A stretch of 45,443 nt of DNA from Ophiocordyceps camponoti-saundersi (nom. inval.) (lineage: Eukaryota; Ascomycota; Sordariomycetes; Hypocreales; Ophiocordycipitaceae), in the NCBI GenBank assembly GCA_003339415.1, contig PDHQ01000197.1, positions 4,504-49,946 on the forward strand, given 5' to 3'. The notes under the pieces are model-generated. The model was not told the origin of the DNA and did no database searches. It was given only the letters and a program-made list of their open reading frames with translations. Positions within the stretch are counted from its first letter, which is position 1, and each line of letters begins with the position of its first letter. Below are positions 11,593-24,322 of the stretch, one piece after another. The position numbers and the translations under genes were made by a program.

Positions 11593-12379
11593 CTAACGCT
11601 ATACCTTATAAGTAATACTTACGTTAATAAACTCTAGCTTACCTTTTCGATTATTACGTTTCTCTCGAAGGGTTTTAATATAGGGCTTATAGGTCGTATA
11701 TCTAAGCTAGCTAAGCCCGTCGTTATATATTCTAGCGCGCTACTAAAACGGCTAGTTCGTCTGCTTAGTTAGCTATTACTATTCTTAATAACGATAACCC
11801 CGCGAAAGAAAGGGAGGTTATCGAGCTAGAGGATAGCCCTAAGGTCGAAGATAAGTATAGCGGCCTCCTATCGCCTCCGTATCTTTACTATATTATTACC
11901 TAGCTTACGGGAATACCCTATCCTTATAAACTTACTCCTACCTAGCAGCGTTAAGTAGACGCCGAGAGGGAGCGTTATTAATAAAGTCGTAACTAGACTT
12001 TTAAAATAGTATAAAATCGTCTATATTTAGTAAATCTAGAAGAATAACGCCTACGCGAATAATAATATTAGAATATAAGTTAAAATAAGATATATAAAGT
12101 AAAGTAAGATATATATAACTTATAGTAAGCTAATTAGCCTTACCTTAAAGCTTAAGTTTATTTTATAATTCCTTAAGTAATTATCCTTAAATAGGTTTTA
12201 TAAACTTATCTCTAACTTTAGCTAAAGTTTAGATCCGAGCGATCTTAATATATATATCTTAAATCTCCCGTTATAGCTAATACTAAAAAAAAAAAAATAT
12301 TAATATATCGTAGCTTAGTTAATAGCTTTAATATATCTTCCGTTAGTAAGCGTCTTATTTATATATTATTATAAAAAAA
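11593..12379 (+). repeat. 787-bp direct repeat, copy 1
   Basis: It aligns along its whole length with 27313-28094. Copy 1 carries more derived bases: where copy 2 has TG, CA or even CG, copy 1 often has TA. Similarity stops abruptly at both ends, and the right end lies in an A run. The segment contains the 5' coding part of the decayed gene described at 11805-14830. Confidence 0.85.
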
Positions 12380-14830
12380 CTTCGGAGGGTTTAAGGGAAT
12401 AATACGAAGTTTATCGCTAAGGCGATAAAAGGTAATTAGTTTTTTCGCTATAAAAGTAAGGGTAAGTAGTTCTACTTTAATAGTGCTTATCGTAATCGTC
12501 TCTTAATTTCCTAATTATATTAAAATATAGTATTAAAAAGACGTATAATATATCCGAAATTACTCCTCCTCTTAGGTATCTCTACGAATTAAGTATTACT
12601 AAAGTATTCCGCGTATAGTAGTGCGGATTTCGACTTATTTCCGTAAAACGTAAGGTATAGGTCTCGGGTTTAGTAGAGGAAAAGCAAATTCTAAAATATA
12701 GCTTAAATATATATATCTAATAGATTTTATAAGATCTTACTGAATAATAATTATTACGTAATTAATAGAGTTAATAGGTAGTTAATATAGTATTACTTAT
12801 TAGGGAGTTATTTATCCCTCTTATAGAAAGAGTTTCTTAAGCGAAAACGCTTTAGAGAATTTCTTCTATATTTATATCTTAAATTTTATACTAAGTTTCT
12901 TAGTATACGCTTATTACGGGAGAAAAATTTATCGTATTATCCTATCCCGTTATATATTAATCTAAGGAACTACGATAAACCTCCTAAATCTAAGACTATA
13001 AAATCTTTCTTATATTTATTAAGGAAGACCTTACCCCCTTATCTTAAGGTAGATATATTAGGCTAAGATTATCGATATAAAGGAAAAGAATTAGGGAATC
13101 CTTAGTCTAGATATAATTATCTTTTTAGGAGAAATAAAACCCTTATAAAGAAGGTAAGCCGAAAAAGTCTCGTATTAAAAAGGGGAGTATAACTTTACTA
13201 AGTTACTTAAAACTATTACGTAATTAATAAAATACTTACTCGTCTCGTTATAGCGTAGAGTTTAGGAAGGCGTTAATAAGGTTAAACTAACGTATTTTAA
13301 GGTTATAAGATACTATAAGACCTATTAGTAGTTTATAAAACTTCGTCGGTAAAGTTAAGGTATAGAGAGGTAAGCTAGACTCTTCTTAAAGATCGCCTTA
13401 AATAACTATATAAGCTTTATACTTTATATTAAAGCTATTCTCGTCGAACTTATAGATAAATACCTATCTTTAGTAGCTTAATATCTAGTTATTCGTTAAT
13501 AATTAATAAGTATCGCGAGACCTAAGTTTCTCTAACTTATCTTATATCGCTTAATACTAGAAAAATTTTATCTAAATATTTATATACTTAGTTCGCGAAC
13601 GCTTAAGGTTATAGGATAAAGCCTTTATATAGCTATTAAAAAAGTTCCTTAGAAACCGTAAAAGTACTCGGAGGATATAGATATAGCGAAAAAGGTTTCT
13701 TCTTTTATACTTAGGTTAACTATTAGTAAAGTTAAGTATCTCTATACTAACTAGTTATTAAGTCTAGTAGTCCCTAGTTTAAATCTAGGAGCCTTTAGTA
13801 AAATATTAGTTATCGCTAGTAAGAGATTATTATTAGCTAGTAATAACTAATACTCTAGTTATTTTTTAAGTTCCTCCTTTAGTGCCTCGCTAATAGCTTA
13901 TAAAGCTATAATAGCGAACTATCGTAACTTAGTAATTTAAGGTTATTCCTAGGTGCTAGGTTAATAGTAAGCGTCTTATAATATTATAGTAATATCTATA
14001 TTAAGCTTAATATATATATTCTAGTCGAGGAGTTTAATTATTAAGAGCCGATTTTCTACTTTAGCAGAGGATAGTTATTAGCTCCTATTATTACGGTAGA
14101 ATATTATTTTAATAAAAATAATATAAATATTAATAAGAACGCGTTTCGTTAAAGAGATAGAACCTAAATAAGAAATTAAGTAGAGGAAATATATCCGGTA
14201 ATATAACCGAGATATAGTCTTTAATTAGGAGAATCCTCTTACTTATATAAGACTTTCCTCGTAACTAGGTATACTCGATAGTTAAAGGCTCGAAAATAAC
14301 TAAAATTAGCCGAGAAAACTAAGATTAAAGAGAACTCTATATTATATAATCCTAGCTAACCTTAAAAATACCCGAATAGAGTTCTCTATTTATAATATAC
14401 TAATATAGTACGATTAAGTAAGTGAAAAGCGGCTTAAATAATTAGTAGCTAGTATTTAGAAGAAAACCGATACTAAACTTATACGAATCGTGCTCTCCGC
14501 TTTAATACCCCGAGAATATTTAGTAATATTATTCTAGTATATATAATATTAAAAGGAGAGGCGGAGAACGGTAACTAGCTATTCTTATAGGTAAGGGATA
14601 GGTAAGCTTCTATTATCTATCTTAGTTTTAAATATAATAAGCTAATATTATAGCTTCGTCTAGTTCTAGAATTTATCCTAAATATATATTAGATTAGTTT
14701 TAATACGATTACTAATCGTATACTCGTGCCTAGTATCGTAGTAGGTTAATAATATAAGATAGGAACTAGCGTTATAGCCTCGCTATAGTAGAGGATATTA
14801 AAAATAATAATAGCAAACCGGCGTTAAGGA
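11805..14830 (+). pseudogene. Long decayed gene of unknown function
   Basis: I do not recognise the family. A first coding segment (11805 to about 12070) reads through an acidic stretch, a proline-rich part and a basic segment rich in Arg, Gln and Glu (E-R-E-R-R-x-R-S-R-N-Q-T-F), in part coiled-coil-like. A second long stretch, about 12380-13720, stays open apart from TAA/TAG and is rich in Leu, Lys, Tyr and Arg. A third, about 14075-14830, is open in another frame and has one TGA near 14430. Introns or indels probably separate the three. No RT, integrase or transposase triad is apparent. The TATA box at 11121 and minisatellite lie upstream. The 5' part is duplicated at 27313. It may be a mobile-element gene or a duplicated host gene. 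Confidence 0.5.
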
Positions 14831-15540
14831 AGCGAAATCTCTTAATAAATACGTGACCGTTCTATTCGGTTTTCCGTTATTATATAAATTTTATATCGTA
14901 GTATCGGAACGTTTTTTAGCTTAATTCTTATAGCTATTTAAGTAATGCTCCTTAGATAAGTTAAAAAAATTATAAGATAGTTAATTAACTTTCCACGTTC
15001 TTTGCTTTTAATAATACCTTACGCTAGCCTAGCCGATACCTACCTTAGTATATTATTATACGTAATCCTACTCTTTAACTAGTATAAGGTTAAGATCTCT
15101 AACCTTAGCTAGTTAAGGTATATAGTAATTTTCTATAGGAAAAGAGATAAGGATTTAATTTCTAATATAACGATAGAAGGTAAAGAGAGCGTTTTAGGAA
15201 GAGTAATTTAATTAAGGCCCGAAACTTTAGAATAATCCCTTATATATATATATATATTATAGGACCTTATATAGTTCTTTCCTACTTCCTTAACTAGGGA
15301 CACCTGCTTATTACTAGTTTATTTTTAGTATATATAGTAAACCTCCCTCCTTATATTAATAATATAAAACCCTATTTAAATTTTTTAGTATTTTTATACT
15401 TTATCGTATAATATCGTATAACTTTATATATTTAGCGTATTATATTTTTATAATCTTATTAATATACGCTATAACTTATACTTACGTAGATAAAAAAAAA
15501 CTATATATAAGCTACCCCTCTATCTTTTTACCCTTTTATC
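14831..15540. other. AT-rich spacer, no gene seen
   Basis: This is RIP-type sequence with a (TA)n run at about 15241-15257. I see no supported gene or repeat match. Confidence 0.4.
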
Positions 15541-15689
15541 TTTCTACCTTAATATACATACCTTAGCGGCAGCTATCTATTTCTACCCGCTATAACCTAA
15601 ATTGCCTACGTTATTTCTAACTATATTACCCTTATCTTATTATAATACCTCTTAATATACCTGCTAGTTATCTACCTTCTCCCCTCTCC

Positions 15690-16850
15690 GTACTACCTAC
15701 CGACTTAATTAACCTTACTCCTTAAAGCGAGTCGCCGTCTCCGGTAAACGTGATCGACTTAATAAGTACCGATTCTCTCTTATAACCTCCGTCTACCCTA
15801 GCGAAGCGACGCGAAAATTATATTATATAATAGGCTATCTCCTCCGCTATTATTATAGCTATTAATAACGCTATATTATCCTTTACTTAAGGAAGCGGAC
15901 GCGTCTATGCCGGTCTTCTTACCTCCGCTATTAAAGATATATTATCCCGCTTTAGTTACCTTTATTCTAGCTATTAGCGTTATTTATTATAATAATACTA
16001 AATAAACCCTACCTCCCTTACCCTCCTACGTCCGGTATTATTATATCTTTTCCTAGTATTTTACGATATCTAGAATTAACGGATTAAGGATATAGTTATA
16101 AATTTATATAGTAAGTATTATCTAAGATATATACTTCGGCTTAAAATTTATAATTATTTTCTATAAACCTCTACTAGTATATATAGGCTTATATATAAAT
16201 ATATTTAAATTATTTTTATCGAACTAAATATATATACCTTATTTAGTAGGAGCTATTCTTATCCTAATATAAGGCCCTCCGTAAAATTATTTATAATCTA
16301 TGCCCTAGTCCTAACTATTCTAATATATAGCGTTTTATCCTTTATACCTAGGATATAAACTATAAATTCCGCCTAACTTTCTATCCCCTAATTATTAAAA
16401 CTTTTAATATTAGTCGACTTCCTTATATTTTTCTCTAAGTATAAGATAAAGTCTAGCTAGTCCCTTAATATAAAGTATTCGTAACTAGTATTATTAATAT
16501 AATACTCTCGTATCCTTATATAGCCTTCTTTGCCGACGATATCGAATATTACGCTATATGCTATTATTAGTATTATAAGCTATAGTGGTTTTTTAAATCT
16601 TTTAGCCTATATAGTAGGAATACCGATACCGGTTCCTATAACTTATCGTAAGTCTTTACGTTAACTATTTAAACTTCCGCCCTCGTTATCTTCTATACGC
16701 TTTTTATCTTACGTTATTATCCTTATCTTAAATATTAGTAGCTAGTAACTATTTATAAATTTATCCTTATCCTTCTAGTTTACAAACTTTTCTTTCCCTT
16801 ATACCCTAATACTTAATATATTTAATATACGTTTTTAGTTATAACGTCCT
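15690..16850 (+). pseudogene. Decayed open region of unknown function
   Basis: From about 15690 one frame can be followed for at least 450 bases, broken only by TAA/TAG. It reads a Ser/Pro/Asp-rich start, a short basic motif (A-K-R-R-E-N-Y), then a segment rich in Ala, Leu, Ser and Tyr. Less certain open segments, rich in Leu and Ile, continue to about 16850. No domain is recognised. The strand is chosen because the opposite strand is less open. It could be a separate gene or a downstream part of the unit beginning near 11.8 kb. Confidence 0.35.
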
Positions 16851-17689
16851 TAATCTAATTATATATATAACGTTAGTTATATACGCTATTACTTATAAAA
16901 TATTAGCACTACTCTTATAATATATAATAACTTACTTATTATCTTCGCTTTATAAGATATACGCCGATATATTCTTTCGTTTATTACTTCGTTACTAGAA
17001 CTATTTAATAGAGATATAGAACTTATATAAGATATACCCCTATATATAATTTTATAAATTTAAAAGGTCCTCTCTTTTAACTATATCTTATCTTACTAGA
17101 AATCAGGTTACTACCTATATATTATATTACTTACCTCGTTCCTCTAATTTTATACGTAATCTAATACGAAACTTTACTATAGATAAAATAATTTATTATT
17201 ACTTCTAATTCCTAACCCCGATTCGTATTATATTCTACTATTACTACTTTATCTATTATTTTATTTTTCCCGCTTAGGTTAACTATTTTATATAAATATA
17301 TTTAGGCTTTTTAAGAATAAATCTATATTATTTAATATATCTTACTTTTATTATTTTACTTTAAAGTCGTTCCCTTATCGATAAATTAATATTATATATA
17401 TAAACTTAGTATACTACGCTACTTATATATTGCTTACGCGTATCGTGCTTATCCTTCCCTCTTCTTATCCTTATACTAATCTTCCTCTACGTCTAACTAT
17501 ATATCTATTAAAATATATATACTACTTTTATATATATAATTTATTTCTATTTATTTAAGTTCTCTTTATTAATCCCGAAATACTTTCGCGGTATTAATAA
17601 ATACCCGCTCGACCTTATATAATAATTCTTTACGTAATAGTCGAAATAGCCTTAGGTAAGTCGCTAGTAATTTTTATATATATATATCG
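16851..17689. other. AT-rich, pyrimidine-biased spacer
   Basis: This stretch has very low GC and strong T/C bias, with many short TA runs. No gene, repeat copy or RNA could be supported. Confidence 0.4.
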
Positions 17690-18960
17690 TACGGGTTTAT
17701 ACGTATCGTGCCGGTCGCTTATATAGAATAAACTATTTTATCTAGAACTAATCTACTATTAAGTAAGTAAGTTAGTTACTATCTTACTCGCACTACCGGT
17801 TAGTAAGAATAATATCGGCCTTTATATCTTATAACTTATAATTATTCTATTTTATAATTTTACGGATATATTTTTAATATAGTTAGTTCGTTACTCTCCT
17901 ACCTATTATATATATATATCTCTCGGTATCTATACTCGTATATATATATATACGGGTTATCCCGTCTAATAAGCTATTTCGTAGATTTAACGGAGCTATC
18001 TCTAAGGAAGTCGATTTGTTACTATCTTTTCGGCCTTACCGGTCTCTTAGTATCGTATTTATAGGTCGTTTATATCTAATAAATTATAATTATAAGCTAT
18101 TTTATAATTTAACGGATCTATTTTTAATAAAGTCGGTTCGTTACCGTCCTCTTATCGTACTATCGTATATATATATATATATAGTATAGGTCTATAGTTA
18201 TCTATATATACTCGTATTTACGAGTCGTCCTATAAATAAGCTAGGGTTAAATTCGACGGAACTTTCTTTAAGCACGTATATAGATTTATCGCTATCCTAT
18301 CGGCCTTAACAGTCCCTAGGAATCGTACGGGTCGTTTATATTAAATAACTTATAATTATAAGCTATTTTATTACTTAATAGATCTATCTTTAACAAGTTA
18401 AGTTCGTTACTATTTACTTATTATATAGGTCTCTTAGTATCTATCTATATATACTCGTATTTATAGGTTATCCCGTCTAATAAGCTATCTCCTAAATTTA
18501 ATAGGACTTTCTTCGGGTAAGTGGATTTATTACTCCCCTATCGGTTGTACCGGCCCGTCGGTATCGTACGGGTCGTTTATCTCTAGTAAGTCGTGACTAC
18601 GAGCTATTTTCTAAACTTTATAGGTTTATCTTTAACGGGCTAGGTTCTTTACTATCCTATATTATATATATATAGGTCTTATAGTATCGTATTATTATAT
18701 ATATATATATATAGGTTATCCCGTATAATAAGCTATATTATAATTTTTTTCGGATCTATCTTCGATAAAGTAGTTTCGTTATTATCTTATCGGCCATACC
18801 GGTCTATAGGTATTCTACGGTCGTTTATTTCCTCTAATTAGCCATTTTACGGACTTTACGGATCCGTTTTCTAGGAAGTGGCCTTAACACTATTATACTA
18901 TTATACGGGTTCTACGGGTCTTTCGTATCGTATAAGCTATTTATATATTACTAATTAATT
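17690..18960 (+). repeat. Satellite-like tandem array, about 125/250 bp period
   Basis: A GGTTATCCCGTCTAATAAGCTAT-type block (shown here as its shared core TATCCCGT plus AAGCTAT) recurs at about 17954, 18222, 18465 and 18713. Between these lie related half-units with AAGCTATTTTATAATTTAACGGATC-type text, recognised by AAGCTATTTT, so the structure is a dimer of two diverged units of about 125 bases. Each unit ends in a TTCGTTAC block followed by CGGxxxTACCGG or a (TA)n run. No coding frame is evident. Start and end are approximate because outer units are degraded. Confidence 0.7.
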
Positions 18961-20046
18961 TAAACAATTCGACCGATTTTTTAGGTTTATATCTTATAAC
19001 TAAGTATATATACGGATAGGATAGGGTTAATATATATACTATTAGGCTATTCGTCCTAGGAATATTCCTTTATATATATATTTAAACCTATATATATATA
19101 TCCTTTTACTTTTATAATTTAGCGGCTAATAATAGTTATAAGTCCCTTTAATATATAAGGTTAGTTACTATCGGCGTATATAAAATATAGATAATTACGT
19201 AAGCTATCTGCTATTTAACTTATTTCTTTATAGTATTTTTAAGACTCGCTCCTACGAAGTATATATAAATATTCCTTATAAAATATTTATTTTAGTAATT
19301 TTTACGCTTCTCTCTATACTCTCGGCTCCGCATTCTTATCTTTTACGTAACCGTTCCTATCCTTATTAAATTACCCTTTATATTTTTATTAAGGTACTTT
19401 ACGTATAATAGTTAATCTATTCTATAATAACGTTTCTATATCCTATCTTATATAACTCGTTATCTTTATAATTTACCGTCTTTCTCTTCTTTCTATTTAT
19501 TTATAAATTATATATAATTAGTTTTTTCCCCTTTAACCCTAATACCTAGTATTTATATTTATTATATCTTAATATCTTATAGCTTTTTATAATCTTAACG
19601 CTATTTTATATATATATTCTATTTTTATTATTATCCTCCTAATTACTTATATATTATACTTCTATCTTCTATATATATTTAAGATTCCGCAGATTCTTAC
19701 TCTTCCCTCTTATTATACTTTATCCGCTCGCAAATATATCCCTATTATCTATTTCCTTTTTAATAAATAATAGTCTACTAATTCCTTAGATTATAATTTA
19801 TACCTAATATCGTTAGATTATATATTACTATCTAGAGGTGCTAACCTAACGTACTAGTAAGATTTCTTTATATCCGAAGGTTTCCGTACTTTAACGAAAT
19901 TTCTATAAGGGTATTATATTTTCTAGTTTATTTTTTTATTCTACTAATCTCTTCTCTATATCCGCTCTATTACTATCTACTATAGTTAAGAAAAGAAAAA
20001 ACTAATTTTATTCCCTCTCGGTGTTTATTAAATAACGAGGGAGGGT
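18961..20046. other. AT-rich spacer, no gene seen
   Basis: This is RIP-type, pyrimidine-biased sequence between the tandem array and repeat family A copy 2. I see nothing that I can support as a gene. Confidence 0.4.
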
Positions 20047-20870
20047 TAGTATTACCTTAGGTATACTTACTAGATACCTATTACGTCTAACTTCGTAGCC
20101 TTATAGGTGATTATAGTCTTTAAATACTATAAATTATCTCTAGCTATACGGGTATAAGCTATATAGTATTTCTCTATAAGGAAAATAATAGGAAGTTATT
20201 TTCCTATAAAAAGATAAAGTAAACTATAAAAAGAAAGGTAAAAACTACTTAATCGATAAACTAGGGTTTCGAAATATATATTTAAGCTAGTAATTTATTA
20301 TATTAGGGTGTAAGATTTAAAATAAAGCTATAATTTCGTTAAGTATACTTTTTGCTATAAGTACTCTCTAGTCTCTAAGACTCGATTTATAATATACGAC
20401 TTTTAAGGTAAGTATAAACGTAACGTTAAGGGCTAATTTTATATAATTCCTTTATTTTTAAGGGAAACTAATTTACGCTATATATTTTATAATAGCTTTC
20501 TCCTATCTTAAGTACCCCTTATATCCTTATCCCCTAAGGCTCTTAGTAGAAAAGACGGGCTCTATAATTATTTAATTAAACTATACGAAGGTTTTTTATA
20601 TATCCTCTATAATACTTATTCTAATATTCTTTTATAATATTAAATATACGGCTTTTTAGATAGCTGCGAAGATAAGCTTAAGAGCTAATTACTTACTAGA
20701 TTTCGTAATAACCGCTATCTCGTCTTAATCGCCCCTCTTAACTCTATTCCTCGGAAGCTTTTTCGGGATAGGAAGTTTCCGAGAACTATTTAATTAAAAC
20801 CCTTCTTAGCCCCTAACCGTATTTCTTTTACTCTAGCGCTTATATTTTTTTCTTATACCTCCGTTACCCT
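20047..20870 (+). repeat. Repeat family A, copy 2 (diverged, longer)
   Basis: It shares the family order of blocks: ACTAGATACCTA, TCTCTAGCTATA, TTTCTCTATAAGGAAAATAATAGG, GTAAGATTTAAAATAAAG and a TATACGACTTTTAAGGTA block, and ends near CTCCGTTACCCT. It is about 200 bases longer than copy 5, with extra sequence in the right half. The block names above are matched by eye to copies 4 and 5. Confidence 0.55.
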
Positions 20871-21246
20871 TAAATATCTATCGTAAACTTACTATATCGT
20901 GCCTTACTTATTACTTATTAGAGAGTATAGGAAAAAAAAGTAATTACGAGTTTAATATTATAAATTTATTTATTAGATTCCTAGTATAGTAATATCTCTC
21001 CCTTACCGAACTCTAAATATTACTTTTAGAATTCTATTTTCTTATAATAATATCTAAGTAATATATATAATTTATATTTTTTTTAAACCCCCTTTATTTA
21101 TTTTATTTTTATATTACTTATATTAAATTATATTTATATAGTACCTTTTTATTCCCTTCTTCTGCCTATTTTACTCTTCCTATATTTCCTTCTAGCACTA
21201 TATCTCTCCTCTTATATTTCTAATACTAAAGGGTAAAGAAAAAAAA
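20871..21246. other. Upstream region of the first BTB gene relic
   Basis: This is AT-rich and C/T-rich sequence. The last 150 bases before 21247 are pyrimidine-rich, which is common for fungal promoters, but no clear TATA box stands out. Confidence 0.35.
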
Positions 21247-22073
21247 ATATCCTTTAAACTATTACCTCGATACTCCTCCCCGTCTCTATCGGATAAAGAT
21301 ACCTACGACATATTACGAAAAATAAAGTACCGATATATATTCTTTAACCTTAAATATTCTAATCTTACTATTCTTTATCGCGAGCGTATTTTCCGGGTTT
21401 ATCGCGTTATATTATTTAATAACCTAATATTTCCTTGCGATCTTTATAATAAGGTATTTTTTCTTATTAATATTTTTATATTCCTCTTTTTCTAGACTTT
21501 CGATATATATATAATATAACAACTAACTTTATATATTATAAGGATCCGCTACGTTACCCGAATAATACTATTAACTTATTAGAAAAGTAACCCTTAATTC
21601 TCTAATACCTTCTATAAGCTACTTATATAGATTAATATAATAAAGAAGACTACGAAACCTACTACCTTTCGCTAGCTAGTCGTAACCTATTATTCGATTC
21701 TAAAGGAGATAACGTTATTCCTTACGCTAGCGATACTAAGCTATACGATATATTCCTCTATTTTCGCGTCTATAAGCTAGCTTTTAAGATTAGGTCCTCT
21801 CGTGTCTAGCTTTTAGCTATTAAGTATACCTACTAATAGATAATAGAGCACTTTTACGGTATAAATTCTTATATTATTTTATAGCTTCTTACTTAAGTAT
21901 AGACTAAATAGTCGCGAGGAGAGTCTTAACTTCGTAATAAAATATCTAAGGCTATTACTTTTATACTATCTAGGAAGAAAAAAATACCCGACTTATATAA
22001 GTTATTTATGCTTAAGTATCCTAAATTAATACTCTCGCTTTTAGAGTATATACTTAAATTTAAAAAAAGGTAA
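21247..22073 (+). pseudogene. BTB/POZ-domain gene relic, copy 1
   Basis: BTB/POZ proteins mediate dimerisation and often link targets to Cullin-3 ubiquitin ligases. Starting from ATA (former ATG) at 21247, the frame reaches a Y-S-N-L-T-I-L-Y-R-E-R-I-F-R-V-Y-R-V-I-L segment at about 21355-21414. This matches the fungal BTB opening (S-D-L-x-I-x-C, F-x-V-H-R-x-V-L) with C and H lost to Y by RIP. After a frame change (an intron or indel in the middle), a second segment from 21645 reads E-D-Y-E-T-Y-Y and later F-R-V-Y-K-L-A-F-K, resembling the helical end of fungal BTB domains. It ends at TAA 22071. Copy 2 at 23220 is a clear paralogue. Confidence 0.65.
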
Positions 22074-23219
22074 CTTTCTTTATAGTTTCTTTTATATAAT
22101 AATCTTTATAATTATTTATTATATATTATATATATTATATCTTATAATAAACTTACGTAAAGAAAAATAGTTAATTATTACTAGTTTATTTTTAAATTAT
22201 AACTACTATTTAGATATTATTACGGCGGTTATTAATATATCTACGTCCGATACTCGTAAATATACGTATTATTTTAGCCCTAGTAATTTATACTCTAAAC
22301 TCTAAAGTATATAGCCCGCGCGGGTAAGACGGTATTAAGAAAGTAGCATTACTAGCTATATTATCGTACTCATCGTATACGTTAATAGTTTAAATCGGCC
22401 GTTCTAGTCTATCTAACTAATTTTATTAGTTAATATCGCTCGGTTAAATAGGGCTAAACTATCACGTATTATAAAAGCTTATTACTCGCCGTTCGATATT
22501 ATCTACGCGTTATCGAAAGGGGGATAAGGGATAGCGCTAATACTCGCATATACGTAATAACTAGCGCTATATAATTACGTAAACTATAATTACGTAATAT
22601 CTTATTACGTTAATTTAAAATATCTCTATTACGTAACGTTTAGGAATCTTATCGTAAAGAACTTTAATAGTAACCGCTAAGGAAGGTAACCGCTTCTCTA
22701 CTAAGATTTTAGTTTTTACTATACCCTCTCGGGGCCTCTCCTATCTCCACTAGCACGTTTCTTTATATATTTTACTAGGACTTCGCCTATAAGAGTTTTT
22801 CTCCTTTTCTTTCTTTCTTATTAGCTTAGAGTCTTTATTTATAGTATTAAATACTAATACTATCGTTTACTTAACGTATTTCTAAGCTATAATAATAAAC
22901 TACCTAGCGGTACCCGCTCTATATTAATTCCCTCTTATATTAATAGTATTATATACTCCCTATAAAACTTTATAACTTACGATAATATTATTTTATTAGG
23001 TTATTAAAATATATTAAAATCTACCCGTATTTTTTCACCTTTTATTAACACTTCCCTCTAATATATTATATATATATTATATATATATTAATATACTATT
23101 ATATAGTATATTTATATCCTTCTTCCCTTCTATTTTATATTATTATTTACTCTTCTTAGTTTCTTATTTTATTACTCTCCTATTTTAATTTTCTTATAAC
23201 TAAAAATAAATAAAAAAAA
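22074..23219. other. Intergenic region between the two BTB relics
   Basis: No decayed frame was found. The middle part (22240-22740) has more CG and holds a cluster of TACGTA palindromes at about 22550-22640. The last 180 bases before 23220 are AT- and C/T-rich and probably held the promoter of copy 2. Confidence 0.45.
22548..22645. other. Cluster of TACGTA palindromes
   Basis: Within about 100 bases there are four TACGTA/TTACGTAA-type sites, and a near-match TTACGTTA. They could be remnants of bZIP-type sites (TTACGTAA) or RIP products of CACGTG boxes, since CA to TA and TG to TA converts CACGTG to TACGTA. The function is inferred only. Confidence 0.35.
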
Positions 23220-24066
23220 ATGCCTACTATATAGCCTATACTATCGTCGAGGTTTCTATTCCCCCTAATTCCGAATAAATAGAATAACGATTATTATAAA
23301 TATTTACTAAGGAACTAATATATCCCCCTCTAATCTAAATATTCCGATCTCGCTATTATTTATCGTAATCGAATATTTAGAGTTTATCGCGTTATTTTAT
23401 ATAATAGGCTAGCCTTCTTCCGCGCTGCCTATAATAAGGTACTATTAATATAATACTATTATTCTTATAATTCCTTTTCCGTTATATTTTCCTATATATA
23501 TATATATATATATTATTTAGAAAACTAATACTATATTTTATAAGAATACGTTAACTAACCTTATAATTACTCTTAACTTATTAGAAAAGTAACCCTCTAT
23601 TTTTTCCTACTTCCTCTAAGCTATTTACACTACTTCTTATAGTATAGACGACTACGAAACTTATTACCTTTCTCTAGCTAGCCGTAACCTATCTTTTACC
23701 TTTAAAAGAGGTAGCGTTATAGTCGATAATAACTATTATAAACTACCTAATATTTTATTTTATCTTCGCGTCTACGAGTTAGCCTTAAAAACTAACGCTA
23801 AGCCTATATAAACCTACGCTAAGGAGCAAATCTGCTATTATCTATATCGTTATCTTAATAGCAAGGATCCGTATTCTATCTTATAGCTTCTTACTAAGGT
23901 ATAGACTAAATAGCTTAAAGGAAAATCTAAACTTCGCGATAAAATAGCTCGGCATATAGCTTACGGTTTATTTATAATACTTAAGATACCTAAGGTATTT
24001 ATATCTTTTATCCTTAAGTATCCCGGATTTAGATTATCGGTTATAGAGTATATATATTAGTATTAA
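23220..24066 (+). pseudogene. BTB/POZ-domain gene relic, copy 2
   Basis: This copy keeps an ATG at 23220. The frame reads Y-S-D-L-A-I-I-Y-R-N-R-I-F-R-V-Y-R-V-I-L followed by F-F-R-A-A at about 23345-23430. That is the canonical fungal BTB N-terminal half, with the usual Cys and His changed to Tyr. A (TA)n tract at about 23493-23512 lies before a frame change. From 23647 the second half reads D-D-Y-E-T-Y-Y-L-S-L-A-S-R-N, then L-R-V-Y-E-L-A-L-K-T-N-A-K and Y-A-K-E-Q-I, like the C-terminal helices of fungal BTB domains. Stops at 24058 and 24064 end it. Length is about 275 codons, typical of small fungal BTB proteins. It is better preserved than copy 1, which lies 1.15 kb upstream on the same strand. 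Confidence 0.72.
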
Positions 24067-24322
24067 GTACTAAACGTATTTTAAATATTTATTTTTAATC
24101 TAGTTATTTATATTATTCTTTTTAATATAATCTTTATCTTTTTAAATATAATAAGTTTACCTAAGCTAAAATTATACTAATTATATATCGTAACTATAGT
24201 TTACCTAAAGGTTTCTATTAATCTACGCTACGAAATATATAGTACTATAATATTAGATAGATTTAACGTATATTTAAGCCGCCTACGGACTTCGCTAATA
24301 AAATAATTAGAAGTAAAGGTAA

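Noticed and set aside
13740..14070. A tRNA gene near GTCTAGTAGTCCCTAG
   Set aside because: No cloverleaf with T-loop and D-loop consensus could be formed, and RIP would have destroyed box A and B motifs.
17690..18960. A CRISPR array
   Set aside because: Repeats are long, diverged and adjoining, with no unique spacers of constant length. The sequence is fungal in character.
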